Source: Weissella muntiaci
Lineage (GTDB): Bacteria; Bacillota; Bacilli; Lactobacillales; Lactobacillaceae
Assembly (NCBI RefSeq): GCF_008107635.1
Contig: NZ_SDGZ01000024.1
Location: 40,438 to 104,437, forward strand
Length of the DNA stretch: 64,000 nucleotides
Reading direction: 5' to 3'
Part shown: positions 18,189 through 27,530 of the stretch, piece after piece
Layout of the letters: each line of letters begins with the position of its first letter
How positions within the stretch are numbered: the first letter of the stretch is position 1
Translations under genes and position numbers: made by a program
Notes under the pieces: model-generated
The model's database searches: none
Told to the model about the DNA's origin: nothing
The model's input: the letters and a program-made list of their open reading frames with translations, nothing else

Positions 18189-20495
18189 TTAGCTCTCCTG
18201 CTTACTTAAGTCAGTCAACAACTGTTCTAACTCAGCCGTTGTACTGTAAATTAACTGTTGCTCCAACTCTCGGCGATTAAGAAAATCCCGATATGCGGGC
18301 ATGTCTTCCAAGGTTACCGACGCTGGGTCTGCAACACCATTCAAAAAACCATCTTCTATTGTAACAAATTTTGCCTGCAAAAACACCTGAATTAGTAAGG
18401 TTAATGTATTACGCTCAACCTGTAGGTACTTAGCCAAATCATCATACTGCGCCTTAAAAGCAAAATTTGGATGACCCATGACAAATTTATACAACTTTCC
18501 AAAATCCGAGCGTTGTGGTGCTTGTTGTAAATAGGCTGGACTTTTTGCATAAAAAATCGGTGCCAAACGCTTAGTCGGCACAAAGCGGAGCACTTCCGCC
18601 AGCTGTTCAATGCTATCTGGGAGATCAACCAACGCCATCGTCTCGATCGACGTTTTGTTAAAAGCATCCTCCCACCATAGGGCTTCTGCTCCAGACTGCA
18701 CATACTGACGCGCTTGTTCAAACATTGACTTTTGAAAGAAAATATACGAAGCATTTTGACTAAAAGTCTGTCGCGTCAACCGCGTTGTTCGCCAGTCCAA
18801 AAGTGCCGACCCTTGAGCCTGAATATCTGTCATCATCATTTGGTAGGTGGTTGCTCCACGAAATGTATTCTCACTCATAGTTCCAACTAGTTTTAACTCT
18901 TGAAAACGCCCTAACAAATCATCAGCTAAGTTACCAAACCCAAAGGCAACTACCGGTACACCTGCATCTTTAGTTTGACCTGTAAACCGTAAATGCTTGC
19001 CCTCACTCATCGTCTTAACATTTTCAACGCCACTTAACTCGACTGAAAACAAGGGCTCCGGGTTTCCTTGTCCAAAGGGCGCCAAAACACGTAGCGCCTC
19101 AAAATTCTCTCGATTAAAGTCCTTACCACTGATTGTTGCTGCAATCCTGAGTTCTGGTAATTCTGCTGAAGCAATTCCTTGAGTTTGAGCGGCTTCTTTC
19201 AGTGCACCACGAACAGCAACGACTTTATCAAGTGGAATTGTCATTCCTGCGGCAGCCGCATGACCACCAAAAGCTGTCATTATGTCACGATGTGGATCAA
19301 GAGCCGAAAAAAGATCAAAGGCTGACGTTGATCGTCCAGAACCCTTTAATTGAGAACCTTCAGTTGTCAGAACCAAGGTTGGCTTACCAGTTTGTTCCAC
19401 AACCTTAGCTGCAACAATTCCTAGAATCCCTTCATGCCAATCCGCACCAACTAGCACCAAAACAGGATCATCCACATATTGTTCTGCCTGAGCCAACGCG
19501 GCAGTTGTCACTTCGCTCACCAATGTTTGACGTTCAGCATTCAACTTCTCAACCGTCTGGGCAATTTGTTTGGCTTGGTCCATTTCATCAGCTAGTAGTA
19601 ACTCCACACCAGCACTAGCCGATGCTAACCGCCCTAACGAGTTCAACCTTGGCCCAATTGTAAAGCCAATCGTAGCCGCCTCAATCTTGCTAACATCACT
19701 ACCAGCCTCACGCAACAAAGCGTCCAGTCCAGGTCGTGGATCGGTCTTTAGGCTTGCCAGACCCAGTGTTACAATTGCTCGATTCTCATCGGTCAATTCC
19801 ATCACGTCGGCCACGGTACCAATTGCTGCCAAGTCGATTACTTCATCCGCTGGGGCTTCTAATAACGCCGAAGCAACTTTGAAAGCAACTCCAGCACCAG
19901 ACAGACCGCCAAAGGGATAATTGCCAGCTGGATGTCGTGGATGAACCACTGCGAAAGCTGCTGGCAGTTGCGCTGGCAACTCATGATGATCTGTAACGAC
20001 CGTATCGATTCCTTGCTCATTTAACCATGCAATTTCATCGAATCCAGAAACACCATTATCAACCGTAATTAACAACTGCATCCCCTCAGCCACCAGGCGC
20101 TGATACTGGGCAAGATTCGGTCCGTATCCATCATCAAAACGGCTTGGTACAAAGTAGATCACATTGGCGCCCATAATTTCTAACGCCCAAGTCATAATTG
20201 CAGTGGAAGTCATTCCATCAACATCGTAATCACCGTACACAACGATTTGTTCCTCGTTGTCAACCGCCTGCATAATCCGCTCGACGGCCCGATCCATATC
20301 ATGTAATGCAAACGGATCATGTAATTGTGTCTCATCGGGCGCTAGAAAAGCCTGGGCCGCATCCAATGTATCATAACCACGCGCCAATAATATTTTTGCA
20401 ACCAACTCAGAAACGCCAAAGGATTCCACATATTCCTTAACCTTTTCCGGTTGATCTACTTTAGGGAAGACCCATTTATTTCGAGCAGAAATCAT
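18189..20495 (-). CDS. recJ: Single-stranded-DNA-specific exonuclease RecJ
   Basis: RecJ is a 5'-3' ssDNA exonuclease in recombination and mismatch or base-excision repair. The DHH phosphoesterase motifs are visible: [13 protein letters not shown] near residue 82 and [12 protein letters not shown] near 158. The DHHA1 domain carries [11 protein letters not shown] near residue 405, and an OB-fold follows. The C-terminal extension (about residues 570-768) is the Firmicutes-type tail. At 768 residues the length fits the Gram-positive family. AAAGGAG precedes the ATG. The gene sits between rnz and apt. Confidence 0.95.
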   Translation of the reverse strand: MISARNKWVFPKVDQPEKVKEYVESFGVSELVAKILLARGYDTLDAAQAFLAPDETQLHDPFALHDMDRAVERIMQAVDNEEQIVVYGDYDVDGMTSTAIMTWALEIMGANVIYFVPSRFDDGYGPNLAQYQRLVAEGMQLLITVDNGVSGFDEIAWLNEQGIDTVVTDHHELPAQLPAAFAVVHPRHPAGNYPFGGLSGAGVAFKVASALLEAPADEVIDLAAIGTVADVMELTDENRAIVTLGLASLKTDPRPGLDALLREAGSDVSKIEAATIGFTIGPRLNSLGRLASASAGVELLLADEMDQAKQIAQTVEKLNAERQTLVSEVTTAALAQAEQYVDDPVLVLVGADWHEGILGIVAAKVVEQTGKPTLVLTTEGSQLKGSGRSTSAFDLFSALDPHRDIMTAFGGHAAAAGMTIPLDKVVAVRGALKEAAQTQGIASAELPELRIAATISGKDFNRENFEALRVLAPFGQGNPEPLFSVELSGVENVKTMSEGKHLRFTGQTKDAGVPVVAFGFGNLADDLLGRFQELKLVGTMSENTFRGATTYQMMMTDIQAQGSALLDWRTTRLTRQTFSQNASYIFFQKSMFEQARQYVQSGAEALWWEDAFNKTSIETMALVDLPDSIEQLAEVLRFVPTKRLAPIFYAKSPAYLQQAPQRSDFGKLYKFVMGHPNFAFKAQYDDLAKYLQVERNTLTLLIQVFLQAKFVTIEDGFLNGVADPASVTLEDMPAYRDFLNRRELEQQLIYSTTAELEQLLTDLSKQES

Positions 20496-20506
20496 ATTAC
20501 GCTCCT

Positions 20507-21490
20507 TTACAAATCGCTATCTTCGGGCATCGACAATTTAATCGGTTTGCTGTTATTTTGCTGGCCAAAAGGAATTTCAAAAACATCAAAATCGTTTACA
20601 ACACGCGTATTCTTGAAAACTTCCTGAGCCTGATAAGCCAATTCATTTGCCGTTTTACCAGCATAACGTGCCGATATATGAGTCAACAACAACCGGCCAA
20701 CACCTTGCTCTTGCGCTACAGTTGCCGCCTGCATATTTGTTGAATGATAATAATTCCGCGCTAGCTTCGCCTCACCCTTACCATAAGTGCTCTCATGCAC
20801 CAAAACGTCTGCATCTTGTGCAAGGATTGCCACGTTAGGCGTTTTCCGCGTATCACCTAAAATAACAACCTTACGCCCTGGCTTAGCCGGACCGATTACA
20901 TCCTGAGCTCGAACTATCCGCCCATCTGGCAATGTAACATCTTGTCCGCCTTTAAGTTGACCATAAACCGGACCTGCTGGAACTTTCAATTCCTGTAACT
21001 TATTAACTAACAATTCACCAGGTAAATCATGTTCAACGATTCGATAGCCAAAAACCGTAATCTTATGATCCAGCGGCAGTGCACTGACCGTAAACTTAGC
21101 ATCTTCAAACACAATCCCACCCTCGTTTGGAAGTTCGGTGAAGTGTAATGGATATGTCAGATGAGTTTGTGAAAGATGTAAGCTGTTTTCGACAAACTGC
21201 CGAATCCCCTTAGGCCCATAAATATGTAACGCGTCCTCGCCACCTTGAAACGAACGTGATGACAATAAGCCCGGCAAACCATAAATATGGTCACCATGTA
21301 AATGTGTAATAAATATCTTGTCTATTTTTCTTGGTCGAATCGTTGACGAAAGCATCTGGTGCTGCGTTCCTTCACCGGCATCGAAAAGCCAGACGGAGTT
21401 ACGTTCTTCCAACAAACGCAACGCAACGCTGGTGACGTTACGAAAGCGCGCTGGCACACCTGCTCCAGTCCCTAAAAATTCAAGTTGCAT
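20507..21490 (-). CDS. rnz: Ribonuclease Z
   Basis: RNase Z cuts the 3' trailer of tRNA precursors. It is a metallo-beta-lactamase-fold enzyme of 327 residues with the zinc motif [15 protein letters not shown] near residue 62, which also contains the family's PGLL. GDTRKT is near residue 210 and HESTYG near 230. The ATG at 21490 is chosen over a TTG two codons earlier because AGAGG is correctly spaced for it. It lies 11 bases before recJ, so it is probably the first gene of an rnz-recJ-apt operon. Confidence 0.96.
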   Translation of the reverse strand: MQLEFLGTGAGVPARFRNVTSVALRLLEERNSVWLFDAGEGTQHQMLSSTIRPRKIDKIFITHLHGDHIYGLPGLLSSRSFQGGEDALHIYGPKGIRQFVENSLHLSQTHLTYPLHFTELPNEGGIVFEDAKFTVSALPLDHKITVFGYRIVEHDLPGELLVNKLQELKVPAGPVYGQLKGGQDVTLPDGRIVRAQDVIGPAKPGRKVVILGDTRKTPNVAILAQDADVLVHESTYGKGEAKLARNYYHSTNMQAATVAQEQGVGRLLLTHISARYAGKTANELAYQAQEVFKNTRVVNDFDVFEIPFGQQNNSKPIKLSMPEDSDL

Positions 21491-21508
21491 AATCAACCTC
21501 TTTTCATC

Positions 21509-21532
21509 AAAAAAACCGCACTACGACGGTTT
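21509..21532 (-). terminator. Terminator between the secreted-protein gene and rnz
   Basis: On the minus strand AAACCG-N8-CGGTTT is followed by T residues. The stem is short but G/C-rich at the base. Confidence 0.7.
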
Positions 21533-21568
21533 ATTATAAAATAATTGTAGCATTTTTACCCAGTATTA

Positions 21569-22312
21569 TCAGTACTTAATCCGAATTGGTTTTGCCGGCT
21601 GAACTAAGTCCTCAATTGTATTGGCATGTTTGACCGACGCAAACTGCAAAGTCAGATAACCGCTATTAGGTGTACTATTTGGCACAATCGCACTTGCACC
21701 CGTTGTAATCGTCAAACCTTCAAAAACACCGGTGCTACTGAGACTCGTATCGTTCTGTAAGCCATTCAACGATGAAATAACCCCGCCACTATTGATCTTA
21801 ATTGTCGAAATTCCCTCGGTTGTTACATTTACATCGCTAGAATTTGCAATCATATAGTCAATCGCCATTGTCTTGTAATGCTTACCCAAGTCGGGTTCAT
21901 TATAACTAACACGGGCCGTCTGCAAACTCTCATTCGTTCTAGCAGTATTCTCAAAGATTGAAATATTCAAAATTCGATAAATAATTTTACCATTCGTAAT
22001 CAACTTGCTCGATGAAGTTTTAGCAACCAACTTCGTTTCTAGTCCATTTGAATCAATCGTGAATTGCCCAACATTATTCAAAACACCCGAAGAAGCATAG
22101 TTAGGATCCGATAAATCAGTCTTAGACGGCGAGTAACTCGCACCCGTGGCCTCTTTTTTCACCAGTGCCTTATTAGTAGTCTTGTTTTTCTGCGCTTGCG
22201 TCAAGGTTGGTACACGTAACTCACCGTTACCACTACCAAATGACTTAATTGTCCCAGCAACTAAAATAACCACTAAGATCGCTAGAAATAAATATGTAAC
22301 TTTATGCCGCAC
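21569..22312 (-). CDS. Predicted secreted or membrane-anchored protein, unknown function
   Basis: This 247-residue protein starts with an uncleaved-type signal anchor (about residues 5-22), then a Lys/Thr/Ser-rich linker to about residue 75. A beta-rich C-terminal domain rich in Ser, Thr and Asn follows, with NGKIIYRILNISIFENTA as the most structured-looking piece. Segments such as GVFEGLTITTGASAIVP recall DUF4352-like immunoglobulin-fold extracellular domains, but I cannot confirm a family. A GTG start is used, with GGGAG 9 bases upstream. It follows the 91-residue gene by 13 bases and probably shares its transcript. Confidence 0.65.
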   Translation of the reverse strand: MRHKVTYLFLAILVVILVAGTIKSFGSGNGELRVPTLTQAQKNKTTNKALVKKEATGASYSPSKTDLSDPNYASSGVLNNVGQFTIDSNGLETKLVAKTSSSKLITNGKIIYRILNISIFENTARTNESLQTARVSYNEPDLGKHYKTMAIDYMIANSSDVNVTTEGISTIKINSGGVISSLNGLQNDTSLSSTGVFEGLTITTGASAIVPNSTPNSGYLTLQFASVKHANTIEDLVQPAKPIRIKY

Positions 22313-22325
22313 AATTGATTGCTCC

Positions 22326-22601
22326 CTATCCTAATCGTAAATTGCCATCGACCACGCGATAGCCATATATTGTTATCAGCTCGCCCCGTCGCTCAAACAT
22401 CAACTGGCTGGTATCCGCAAATTCGTTCTGCTGTAATTCTGCTAGCGTCACTGGAATTTCATCCGCTAGTGCTCGTAAAATAAGTTGTTGATCCTGCAAG
22501 GCCAATTGTGTAACTGGCACGTCATTCTCCAGTCCAGGGATCAATATGACTCGTTCAACTTCCATTCCTTGAGTGGATATTTTGAAATCACCTAAATCCA
22601 T
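22326..22601 (-). CDS. Small cytoplasmic protein, unknown function
   Basis: This 91-residue protein is acidic, has no membrane segment and no cysteine, and seems to be a compact alpha/beta fold. Recognisable stretches are VERVILIPGLENDVPVTQLA in the first half and ITIYGYRVVDGNLRLG at the end. I know no family for it. AAAGGG precedes the ATG, and the gene is 13 bases upstream of the anchored-protein gene, so the two likely work together. It is separated from dnaJ by a strong terminator. Confidence 0.6.
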   Translation of the reverse strand: MDLGDFKISTQGMEVERVILIPGLENDVPVTQLALQDQQLILRALADEIPVTLAELQQNEFADTSQLMFERRGELITIYGYRVVDGNLRLG

Positions 22602-22683
22602 CTTGATCCCTTTCGTTAACTTTACAAAACTAAATATATCATCATTATCACATGCTATCTGATAACCGTAAATGATCGCAAAA

Positions 22684-22716
22684 TAAAAAGGTCGTTAAAT
22701 AGTATTAACAACCTTT
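22684..22716 (-). terminator. Terminator of the hrcA-grpE-dnaK-dnaJ operon
   Basis: On the minus strand AAAGGTTGTTAA pairs fully with TTAACGACCTTT (one G-U pair), followed by a T run. It is located about 30 bases after the dnaJ stop codon. Confidence 0.88.
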
Positions 22717-22744
22717 ATTGTACTAATTTTTGCTCAGATGTACC

Positions 22745-23671
22745 TTAACCGAAAAAGCCTTTTTTGTGGCCTTCGCCAGTCATCAACTCATCGAAACTCT
22801 CTAAGGCCTTCTTTTGCTCCTTACCTAGCTTCTTAGGAACATCAATATAAACAATCACAAATTGATCACCCATACCACCACCACGCATGTAAGGAGCACC
22901 CTTACCGCGCAAGCGGAAACGAGTACCGCCTTGGGTTCCTGCAGGAATCTTCAACTTAACCTCGCCATGAACCGTCTTTACGTCAATTTCGCCACCCAAC
23001 GTCGCCATTGCGAACGTAATTGGTTGCTCCAAGAAGACGTTAGCGCCCTCACGCTCGAAACCATCCTTAGATGGTTGTACTCTGAAGGCCACAAACAAAT
23101 CACCATGTGGTCCACCATTAGTGCCAGGCTCACCTTGCTCGGTCAAACGCATTTGTTGGCCATCTTCGACTCCGGCAGGAACTGTAATCTTAAGTTCCTT
23201 ATTTTCGGTCTTACCATCAGCCGTTGAACGTGTATAATCGATGGTCGTTTCCTTACCAAAGATCGCCTCTTCAAAGGTCAACGTCATCCGATATTGCAAA
23301 TCTTGTCCTTTACGAGGACGGTTTGGATCACTAAAGCCACCACCAAAGAATTGCCCAAAAATATCGCCCAAATCAGAGAAGTCAGTATACTGACCACCAC
23401 CGCCGAAACCATTAAAGCCGCCGAAACCACCTTGTCCACCGAAATTACCATTAGCACCAGCTTCACCATATTGGTCATAAGCGGCCCGCTTTTGTTCATC
23501 CCCTAGTGTCTCATAGGCTTCTTGAACTTCTTTATATTTCGTCTCTGCACCGTCCTCATGATTAATATCTGGATGGTACTTCTTTGACAGCTTTCGAGCT
23601 GCCTTTTTGATTTCGTCTTGGGAGGCGTTTTTATCAACTCCAAGCCGCTCGTAATATTCTGTGTTATTCAT
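22745..23671 (-). CDS. dnaJ: DnaJ co-chaperone lacking the zinc-finger region (class B/CbpA-like)
   Basis: This J-protein stimulates the ATPase of DnaK. Residues 1-70 form the J domain with HPD at 33-35, and a G/F-rich linker runs from about 75 to 120. Two beta-rich substrate-binding domains and a dimerisation tail follow. The four CxxCxGxG zinc-binding repeats of canonical DnaJ are missing, and no cysteine is visible in the protein. Length is 308 residues against about 375 for class A DnaJ. The frame is intact across the join, so this is not a frameshift. It occupies the normal dnaJ place after dnaK. Its ribosome binding site lies in a small hairpin. Confidence 0.9.
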   Translation of the reverse strand: MNNTEYYERLGVDKNASQDEIKKAARKLSKKYHPDINHEDGAETKYKEVQEAYETLGDEQKRAAYDQYGEAGANGNFGGQGGFGGFNGFGGGGQYTDFSDLGDIFGQFFGGGFSDPNRPRKGQDLQYRMTLTFEEAIFGKETTIDYTRSTADGKTENKELKITVPAGVEDGQQMRLTEQGEPGTNGGPHGDLFVAFRVQPSKDGFEREGANVFLEQPITFAMATLGGEIDVKTVHGEVKLKIPAGTQGGTRFRLRGKGAPYMRGGGMGDQFVIVYIDVPKKLGKEQKKALESFDELMTGEGHKKGFFG

Positions 23672-23684
23672 GAGGGTGACCCTC
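23672..23684 (-). promoter_or_regulatory. Hairpin covering the dnaJ ribosome binding site
   Basis: On the minus strand GAGGG-TCA-CCCTC ends directly before the dnaJ ATG. The 5' arm is the main part of the Shine-Dalgarno sequence. This 5-bp G/C-rich stem could limit translation at low temperature or in the absence of ribosomes. Function is inferred. Confidence 0.5.
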
Positions 23685-23704
23685 CCTTTCCTTATAATAT
23701 GTAT

Positions 23705-23763
23705 GAGAATGAACTAGCAAGTCCAATCCTCTACAGCGAAGATCTTCATCGTACTTCATTCTC
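23705..23763 (-). other. Inverted repeat in the dnaK-dnaJ gap
   Basis: GAGAATGAA at 23705-23713 and TTCATTCTC at 23755-23763 are perfect 9-base complements, and the palindrome GAAGATCTTC lies between them. The element could be an mRNA-processing or stability stem-loop between dnaK and dnaJ. No T run follows, so termination is not expected. Confidence 0.5.
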
Positions 23764-23781
23764 GGTCAAACTATTTAATCC

Positions 23782-25605
23782 TTACTTTGAAACATCTTCA
23801 AAGTCGCCATCGACAGTCTTGTCATCACCTGACTTAGCTTCACCTTCAGCAGCTGCTTGCTCACCTTCAGGTTGTGCTTGTTGATACAACTTAACTGCCA
23901 ACTCTTGAGCAACCTTAGAAAGTTCATCCTTCTTAGCAGTCATTTCCTCAAGGTTATCAGCTTCCTTAGCTACCTTCAAGGCATCCAATGCTTCTTGAAC
24001 AGGCTTCTTGTCATCATCACCAAGCTTGTCGCCAACTTCTTCAAGGGTCTTTTCAGAACTGAAGATCAATTGGTCAACTTCATTACGCAAATCAGCTTCG
24101 TCCTTACGAGCCTTATCAGCCTCTTCGTTAGCCTTCGCGTCATTCATCATACGCTCAATCTCGTCCTCTGACAATGAACCAGAACTTTGAATGGTGATCT
24201 TTTGTTCCTTGTTTGTGCCTAAGTCCTTGGCAGATACAGAAACAATTCCATTACGATCGATATCAAACTTAACCTCGATTTGTGGTACACCACGTGGTGC
24301 AGCAGGAATATCAGTCAATTGGAAACGACCCAAAGTCTTGTTGTCAGCTGCCATTGAACGCTCACCTTGCATTACGTGAATATCAACGGCTGGTTGACTA
24401 TCTGCAGCAGTTGAGAACACTTGTGACTTTGATGTTGGGATCGTTGTGTTACGATCAATCAACTTTGTAAATACGCCACCCATTGTCTCAATACCAAGTG
24501 ACAATGGTGTAACATCAAGCAAAACAACATCCTTAACATCACCAGTAATCACACCACCTTGTACAGCAGCACCAAGAGCAACTGCTTCATCAGGGTTGAT
24601 TGAGTGATCAGGCTCTTTACCAGTCAAAGCCTTAACTGACTCTTGCACGGCTGGAATTCGAGTTGAACCACCATTTAAGATGACCTTGTCAATCTCATTA
24701 AGGCTCAAGCCGGCATCCTTCAAAGCAGCCTTGACTGGCTCCTCAGCACGCTTAACCAAATCCAAAGTCATTTGGTTGAATTGAGCACGACTCAAAGTCA
24801 TTTGAATGTGCAAAGGACCTTGATCAGTTGCCGTGATAAATGGCAAGTCAATTGATGCCTCAGTTGCGGAAGATAATGTCTTCTTAGCTGTTTCAGCGGC
24901 ATCCTTCAAACGTTGAAGTGCCATCTTATCTTGACCAAGATCTACGCCACTTTCCTTCTTGAATTCAGAAACAATCCAATCGATAATCTTTTGATCAAAG
25001 TCATCACCACCAAGGTGTGTGTCACCGTTTGTTGAAAGAACTTCGAAGACTCCGTCACCCAACTCAAGGATTGAAACATCGAATGTTCCACCACCCAAAT
25101 CGTAAACAAGAACTTTTTCATCCTTATCAAGCTTGTCCAAACCGTAAGCCAAAGCTGCAGCCGTTGGCTCATTGATGATTCGTTCAACTTCCAAACCAGC
25201 AATCTTACCAGCATCCTTAGTTGCCTGACGTTGTGCATCGTTAAAGTAAGCTGGAACAGTGATTACAGCTTTATCAACAGTCTCGCCAAGGTAATCTTCA
25301 GAATATTGCTTGATGTATTGCAAAATCATTGCTGAAATTTCTTGTGGTGTGTAATCCTTACCATTGGCCTTAACAGTATAACCAGCTTCACCCATATGTG
25401 ACTTAATTGAAATAATCGTCTCGGGATTCGTGATTGCTTGACGCTTGGCTGTATCACCAACTTGAACTTCACCATTCTTAAATGAAACAGCTGAAGGAGT
25501 TGTACGTCCTCCATTTGGATTTGTGATGATCTTTGGTTGACCACCCTCTAGCACTGCGACTGCTGAATTAGTTGTTCCTAAATCAATACCGATAATCTTT
25601 GACAT
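23782..25605 (-). CDS. dnaK: Chaperone protein DnaK (Hsp70)
   Basis: DnaK is the ATP-driven Hsp70 that refolds proteins with DnaJ and GrpE. The protein has 607 residues. The N-terminus [15 protein letters not shown] is the phosphate-1 motif, [14 protein letters not shown] (near residue 170) is the second signature and [13 protein letters not shown] (near 310) the third. A substrate-binding domain and an acidic helical lid follow, with the charged end DGDFEDV. AAGGGG precedes the ATG. It is the third gene of the HrcA/CIRCE-controlled operon. Confidence 0.98.
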   Translation of the reverse strand: MSKIIGIDLGTTNSAVAVLEGGQPKIITNPNGGRTTPSAVSFKNGEVQVGDTAKRQAITNPETIISIKSHMGEAGYTVKANGKDYTPQEISAMILQYIKQYSEDYLGETVDKAVITVPAYFNDAQRQATKDAGKIAGLEVERIINEPTAAALAYGLDKLDKDEKVLVYDLGGGTFDVSILELGDGVFEVLSTNGDTHLGGDDFDQKIIDWIVSEFKKESGVDLGQDKMALQRLKDAAETAKKTLSSATEASIDLPFITATDQGPLHIQMTLSRAQFNQMTLDLVKRAEEPVKAALKDAGLSLNEIDKVILNGGSTRIPAVQESVKALTGKEPDHSINPDEAVALGAAVQGGVITGDVKDVVLLDVTPLSLGIETMGGVFTKLIDRNTTIPTSKSQVFSTAADSQPAVDIHVMQGERSMAADNKTLGRFQLTDIPAAPRGVPQIEVKFDIDRNGIVSVSAKDLGTNKEQKITIQSSGSLSEDEIERMMNDAKANEEADKARKDEADLRNEVDQLIFSSEKTLEEVGDKLGDDDKKPVQEALDALKVAKEADNLEEMTAKKDELSKVAQELAVKLYQQAQPEGEQAAAEGEAKSGDDKTVDGDFEDVSK

Positions 25606-25657
25606 AATTAGTACCCCTTAAATTTAATTTGTTAATTATAATTTCGTTTTTACCTGA

Positions 25658-26203
25658 TTAATTGTAAACCGCAACCATTGCTGGACGAATTACGCGATCT
25701 GCCAAAACATAACCCTTTTGAAGAACCGTCGCAATTGTGTCAGCCGGATGATCATCATCCGCTGGTACTGATTGAATTGCTTGGTGGAAGTTAGGATCAA
25801 ACGGCTCACCAACAGTTCCAACTGCGGCAATTCCGTTATCTTCAAGGGCTTGATTAAGAGTCTTAAAGACCATCTCAACGCCCGTCTTAATTTGTTGCGC
25901 TGCTTCATCATTCGTCTCAACTTGCAACGCCCGTTCAAGGTTATCAACGGCAGGTAAGATTGACTTTGCCAAACCAGCAGCGGCAAATTTAACTGCCTGT
26001 GCTTGTTCACGTTCAGAACGCACTTTAATATTTTGCATCTCAGCTCGTGCACGGAGGAATTTATCTTCCGCCTCAGCTAGTTTTGTCTCAAGTTCAGCGA
26101 TTTCGTCGATTTCAGCAACTACTGCTTCTGTTGCATCATCTTCAACTATTTCTGCCAAAACTTCTTCATCTTGTTGTTCTGGACTGTTCTTATTTTCTGC
26201 CAT
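25658..26203 (-). CDS. grpE: Nucleotide exchange factor GrpE
   Basis: GrpE releases ADP from DnaK. The 181-residue protein has an acidic disordered N-terminus, a long coiled coil (about residues 35-90, with DKFLRARAEMQN), and the C-terminal beta domain with PFDPNFHQAI near residue 138 and VLQKGYVLADRVIRPAMVAV at the end. AGAGGTG precedes the ATG and overlaps the end of hrcA. Its position between hrcA and dnaK is the class I heat-shock arrangement. Confidence 0.97.
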   Translation of the reverse strand: MAENKNSPEQQDEEVLAEIVEDDATEAVVAEIDEIAELETKLAEAEDKFLRARAEMQNIKVRSEREQAQAVKFAAAGLAKSILPAVDNLERALQVETNDEAAQQIKTGVEMVFKTLNQALEDNGIAAVGTVGEPFDPNFHQAIQSVPADDDHPADTIATVLQKGYVLADRVIRPAMVAVYN

Positions 26204-26219
26204 GTAACACCTCTAATTT

Positions 26220-27245
26220 CTAATGATAGTAAGCAAATATTTGTTGTGCCAACGCTTGGCGGAAAGTATCGACAATCGTAATGATATCTCCGTAAGGCAT
26301 GTTAGTTGGTCCAAGTACGGCTAATGCACCCATTCCAAGTTGTGGAACCCGATAAGTTGCAGAAATCATACTGTACGGCGCTAATAAGTCGAAACTATTT
26401 TCGTCGCCAATCTGAATCATTACACCCTCATTGGCATTCGTGATAATTTTTCGCATCGCTTGTGGATTTTCAAGCAACTGATACAGCTGCTTAATATTCG
26501 ATAAGCTTTTATCCGGCGAAAAATCTAACAAGTTCAAACGCCCACCAGTAAACACAAGGTCTCGGATCGAACGAGCTAAGACATCGCCAAACAACTGTAG
26601 AAATGCCATTGGCGTCCGAATCATCCGTTCCATTTTTAATGGAAGATCACCCGACAGCGTCTTCAGAATATCACGAACCGGCTGATTGACCAGCGTCTGG
26701 TTAATGTATTGCACCATACTATCTAATTCATCAAGCTCGGTTCCCGCTGGCAACTGAAAACTTTGACTGGTTACTTGACCATCGCTGTTCACCACGATTG
26801 CCATCACCTGATTGCCATTCAGCGGAACTAACCGAAATCCTGACAAACGCACGTCCAACACCTCTGGTTTAAGAGCGAAGACTGTTAAACCTGTCAACTT
26901 AGCAATCTCATGTACCATCCGATCAATCAAATCATCAACTTGCTGAAAGTTACGTTCAAAAACGTGATTCAAGGCAAGCTCTAATTCTTGATTCAAACGA
27001 GGTTCATGCAATAACTCATCAACATAATAACGATATCCGCGTTGCGATGGTACTCGACCCGAAGAAGTGTGTTCTTTTTGTAAAAGTCCACCGTCCTCTA
27101 AGGCCGCCATCTCATTACGAATTGTCGCAGTCGAAACCGTTAAATCTAATTCGCTAAGCAAATGCTTAGATCCAACCGCCTTACCCGACTGCACGTAGTC
27201 CCGAATAATCGCCGCTAATATTAATTTTTGTCGATCCGTTAACAT
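26220..27245 (-). CDS. hrcA: Heat-inducible transcription repressor HrcA
   Basis: HrcA binds CIRCE operators and represses class I heat-shock genes; the GroE chaperonin assists its folding in Bacillus. The 341-residue protein begins with a winged helix (LTDRQKLILAAIIRDYVQSG and KHLLSELDLTVSTATIRNEM), then the family block GLLQKEHTSSGRVPSQRGYR. The rest is the dimerisation and effector region, with VLGPTNMPYGD near the C-terminus. AAGGAGG precedes the ATG. Two CIRCE elements lie upstream, so the operon is self-regulated. Confidence 0.97.
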   Translation of the reverse strand: MLTDRQKLILAAIIRDYVQSGKAVGSKHLLSELDLTVSTATIRNEMAALEDGGLLQKEHTSSGRVPSQRGYRYYVDELLHEPRLNQELELALNHVFERNFQQVDDLIDRMVHEIAKLTGLTVFALKPEVLDVRLSGFRLVPLNGNQVMAIVVNSDGQVTSQSFQLPAGTELDELDSMVQYINQTLVNQPVRDILKTLSGDLPLKMERMIRTPMAFLQLFGDVLARSIRDLVFTGGRLNLLDFSPDKSLSNIKQLYQLLENPQAMRKIITNANEGVMIQIGDENSFDLLAPYSMISATYRVPQLGMGALAVLGPTNMPYGDIITIVDTFRQALAQQIFAYYH

Positions 27246-27257
27246 ACGCTTTCCTCC

Positions 27258-27284
27258 TTAGCACTCTCATTCACTTCGTGCTAA
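27258..27284 (-). promoter_or_regulatory. CIRCE operator, promoter-downstream copy
   Basis: On the minus strand TTAGCACGA-N9-GAGTGCTAA. One half-site is perfect and the other differs from consensus TTAGCACTC at two bases. It lies between the -10 box and the hrcA ribosome binding site, so it is also transcribed. Confidence 0.9.
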
Positions 27285-27292
27285 CGATTATT

Positions 27293-27321
27293 ATAATACA
27301 CACCTAAATTATAAAAGTCAA
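27293..27321 (-). promoter_or_regulatory. Sigma-A promoter of the hrcA operon
   Basis: -35 TTGACT at 27316-27321 and -10 TATTAT at 27293-27298 are separated by exactly 17 bases on the minus strand. The promoter is enclosed by two CIRCE operators. Confidence 0.85.
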
Positions 27322-27326
27322 CACTT

Positions 27327-27353
27327 TTAGCACTTTATTTTATAGAGTGCTAA
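27327..27353 (-). promoter_or_regulatory. CIRCE operator, promoter-upstream copy
   Basis: TTAGCACTT-N9-GAGTGCTAA in plus-strand reading, one mismatch from consensus. The pairing extends outward to perfect 15-base arms (27321-27359), longer than a usual CIRCE. It ends 5 bases upstream of the -35 box. Confidence 0.92.
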
Positions 27354-27483
27354 AAGTGTTTTGTAAATCCCTGACTGATATCATGTTTTACATCCAGGTA
27401 CCAAGACGAACCTTTGTTGCTTAACATTGTCGACCAGCTCTTTTACACAAAATATCGTAATCATTGATATCTTTATCAAAATA

Positions 27484-27514
27484 AAAAAGTACTAAGTCAA
27501 ATGACTTAGTACTT
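27484..27514 (-). terminator. Terminator after the GH25 gene
   Basis: AAAGTACTAAGTCA pairs with TGACTTAGTACTTT, and T residues follow on the minus strand. It ends the polysaccharide locus transcript about 17 bases after the GH25 stop codon. Confidence 0.88.
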
Positions 27515-27530
27515 TAATTTAATTTCAAAA

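Noticed and set aside
22745..23671. The short DnaJ as a pseudogene or sequencing deletion
   Set aside because: The frame is continuous and both sides of the missing zinc-finger region are well preserved, so a functional class B protein is more likely.
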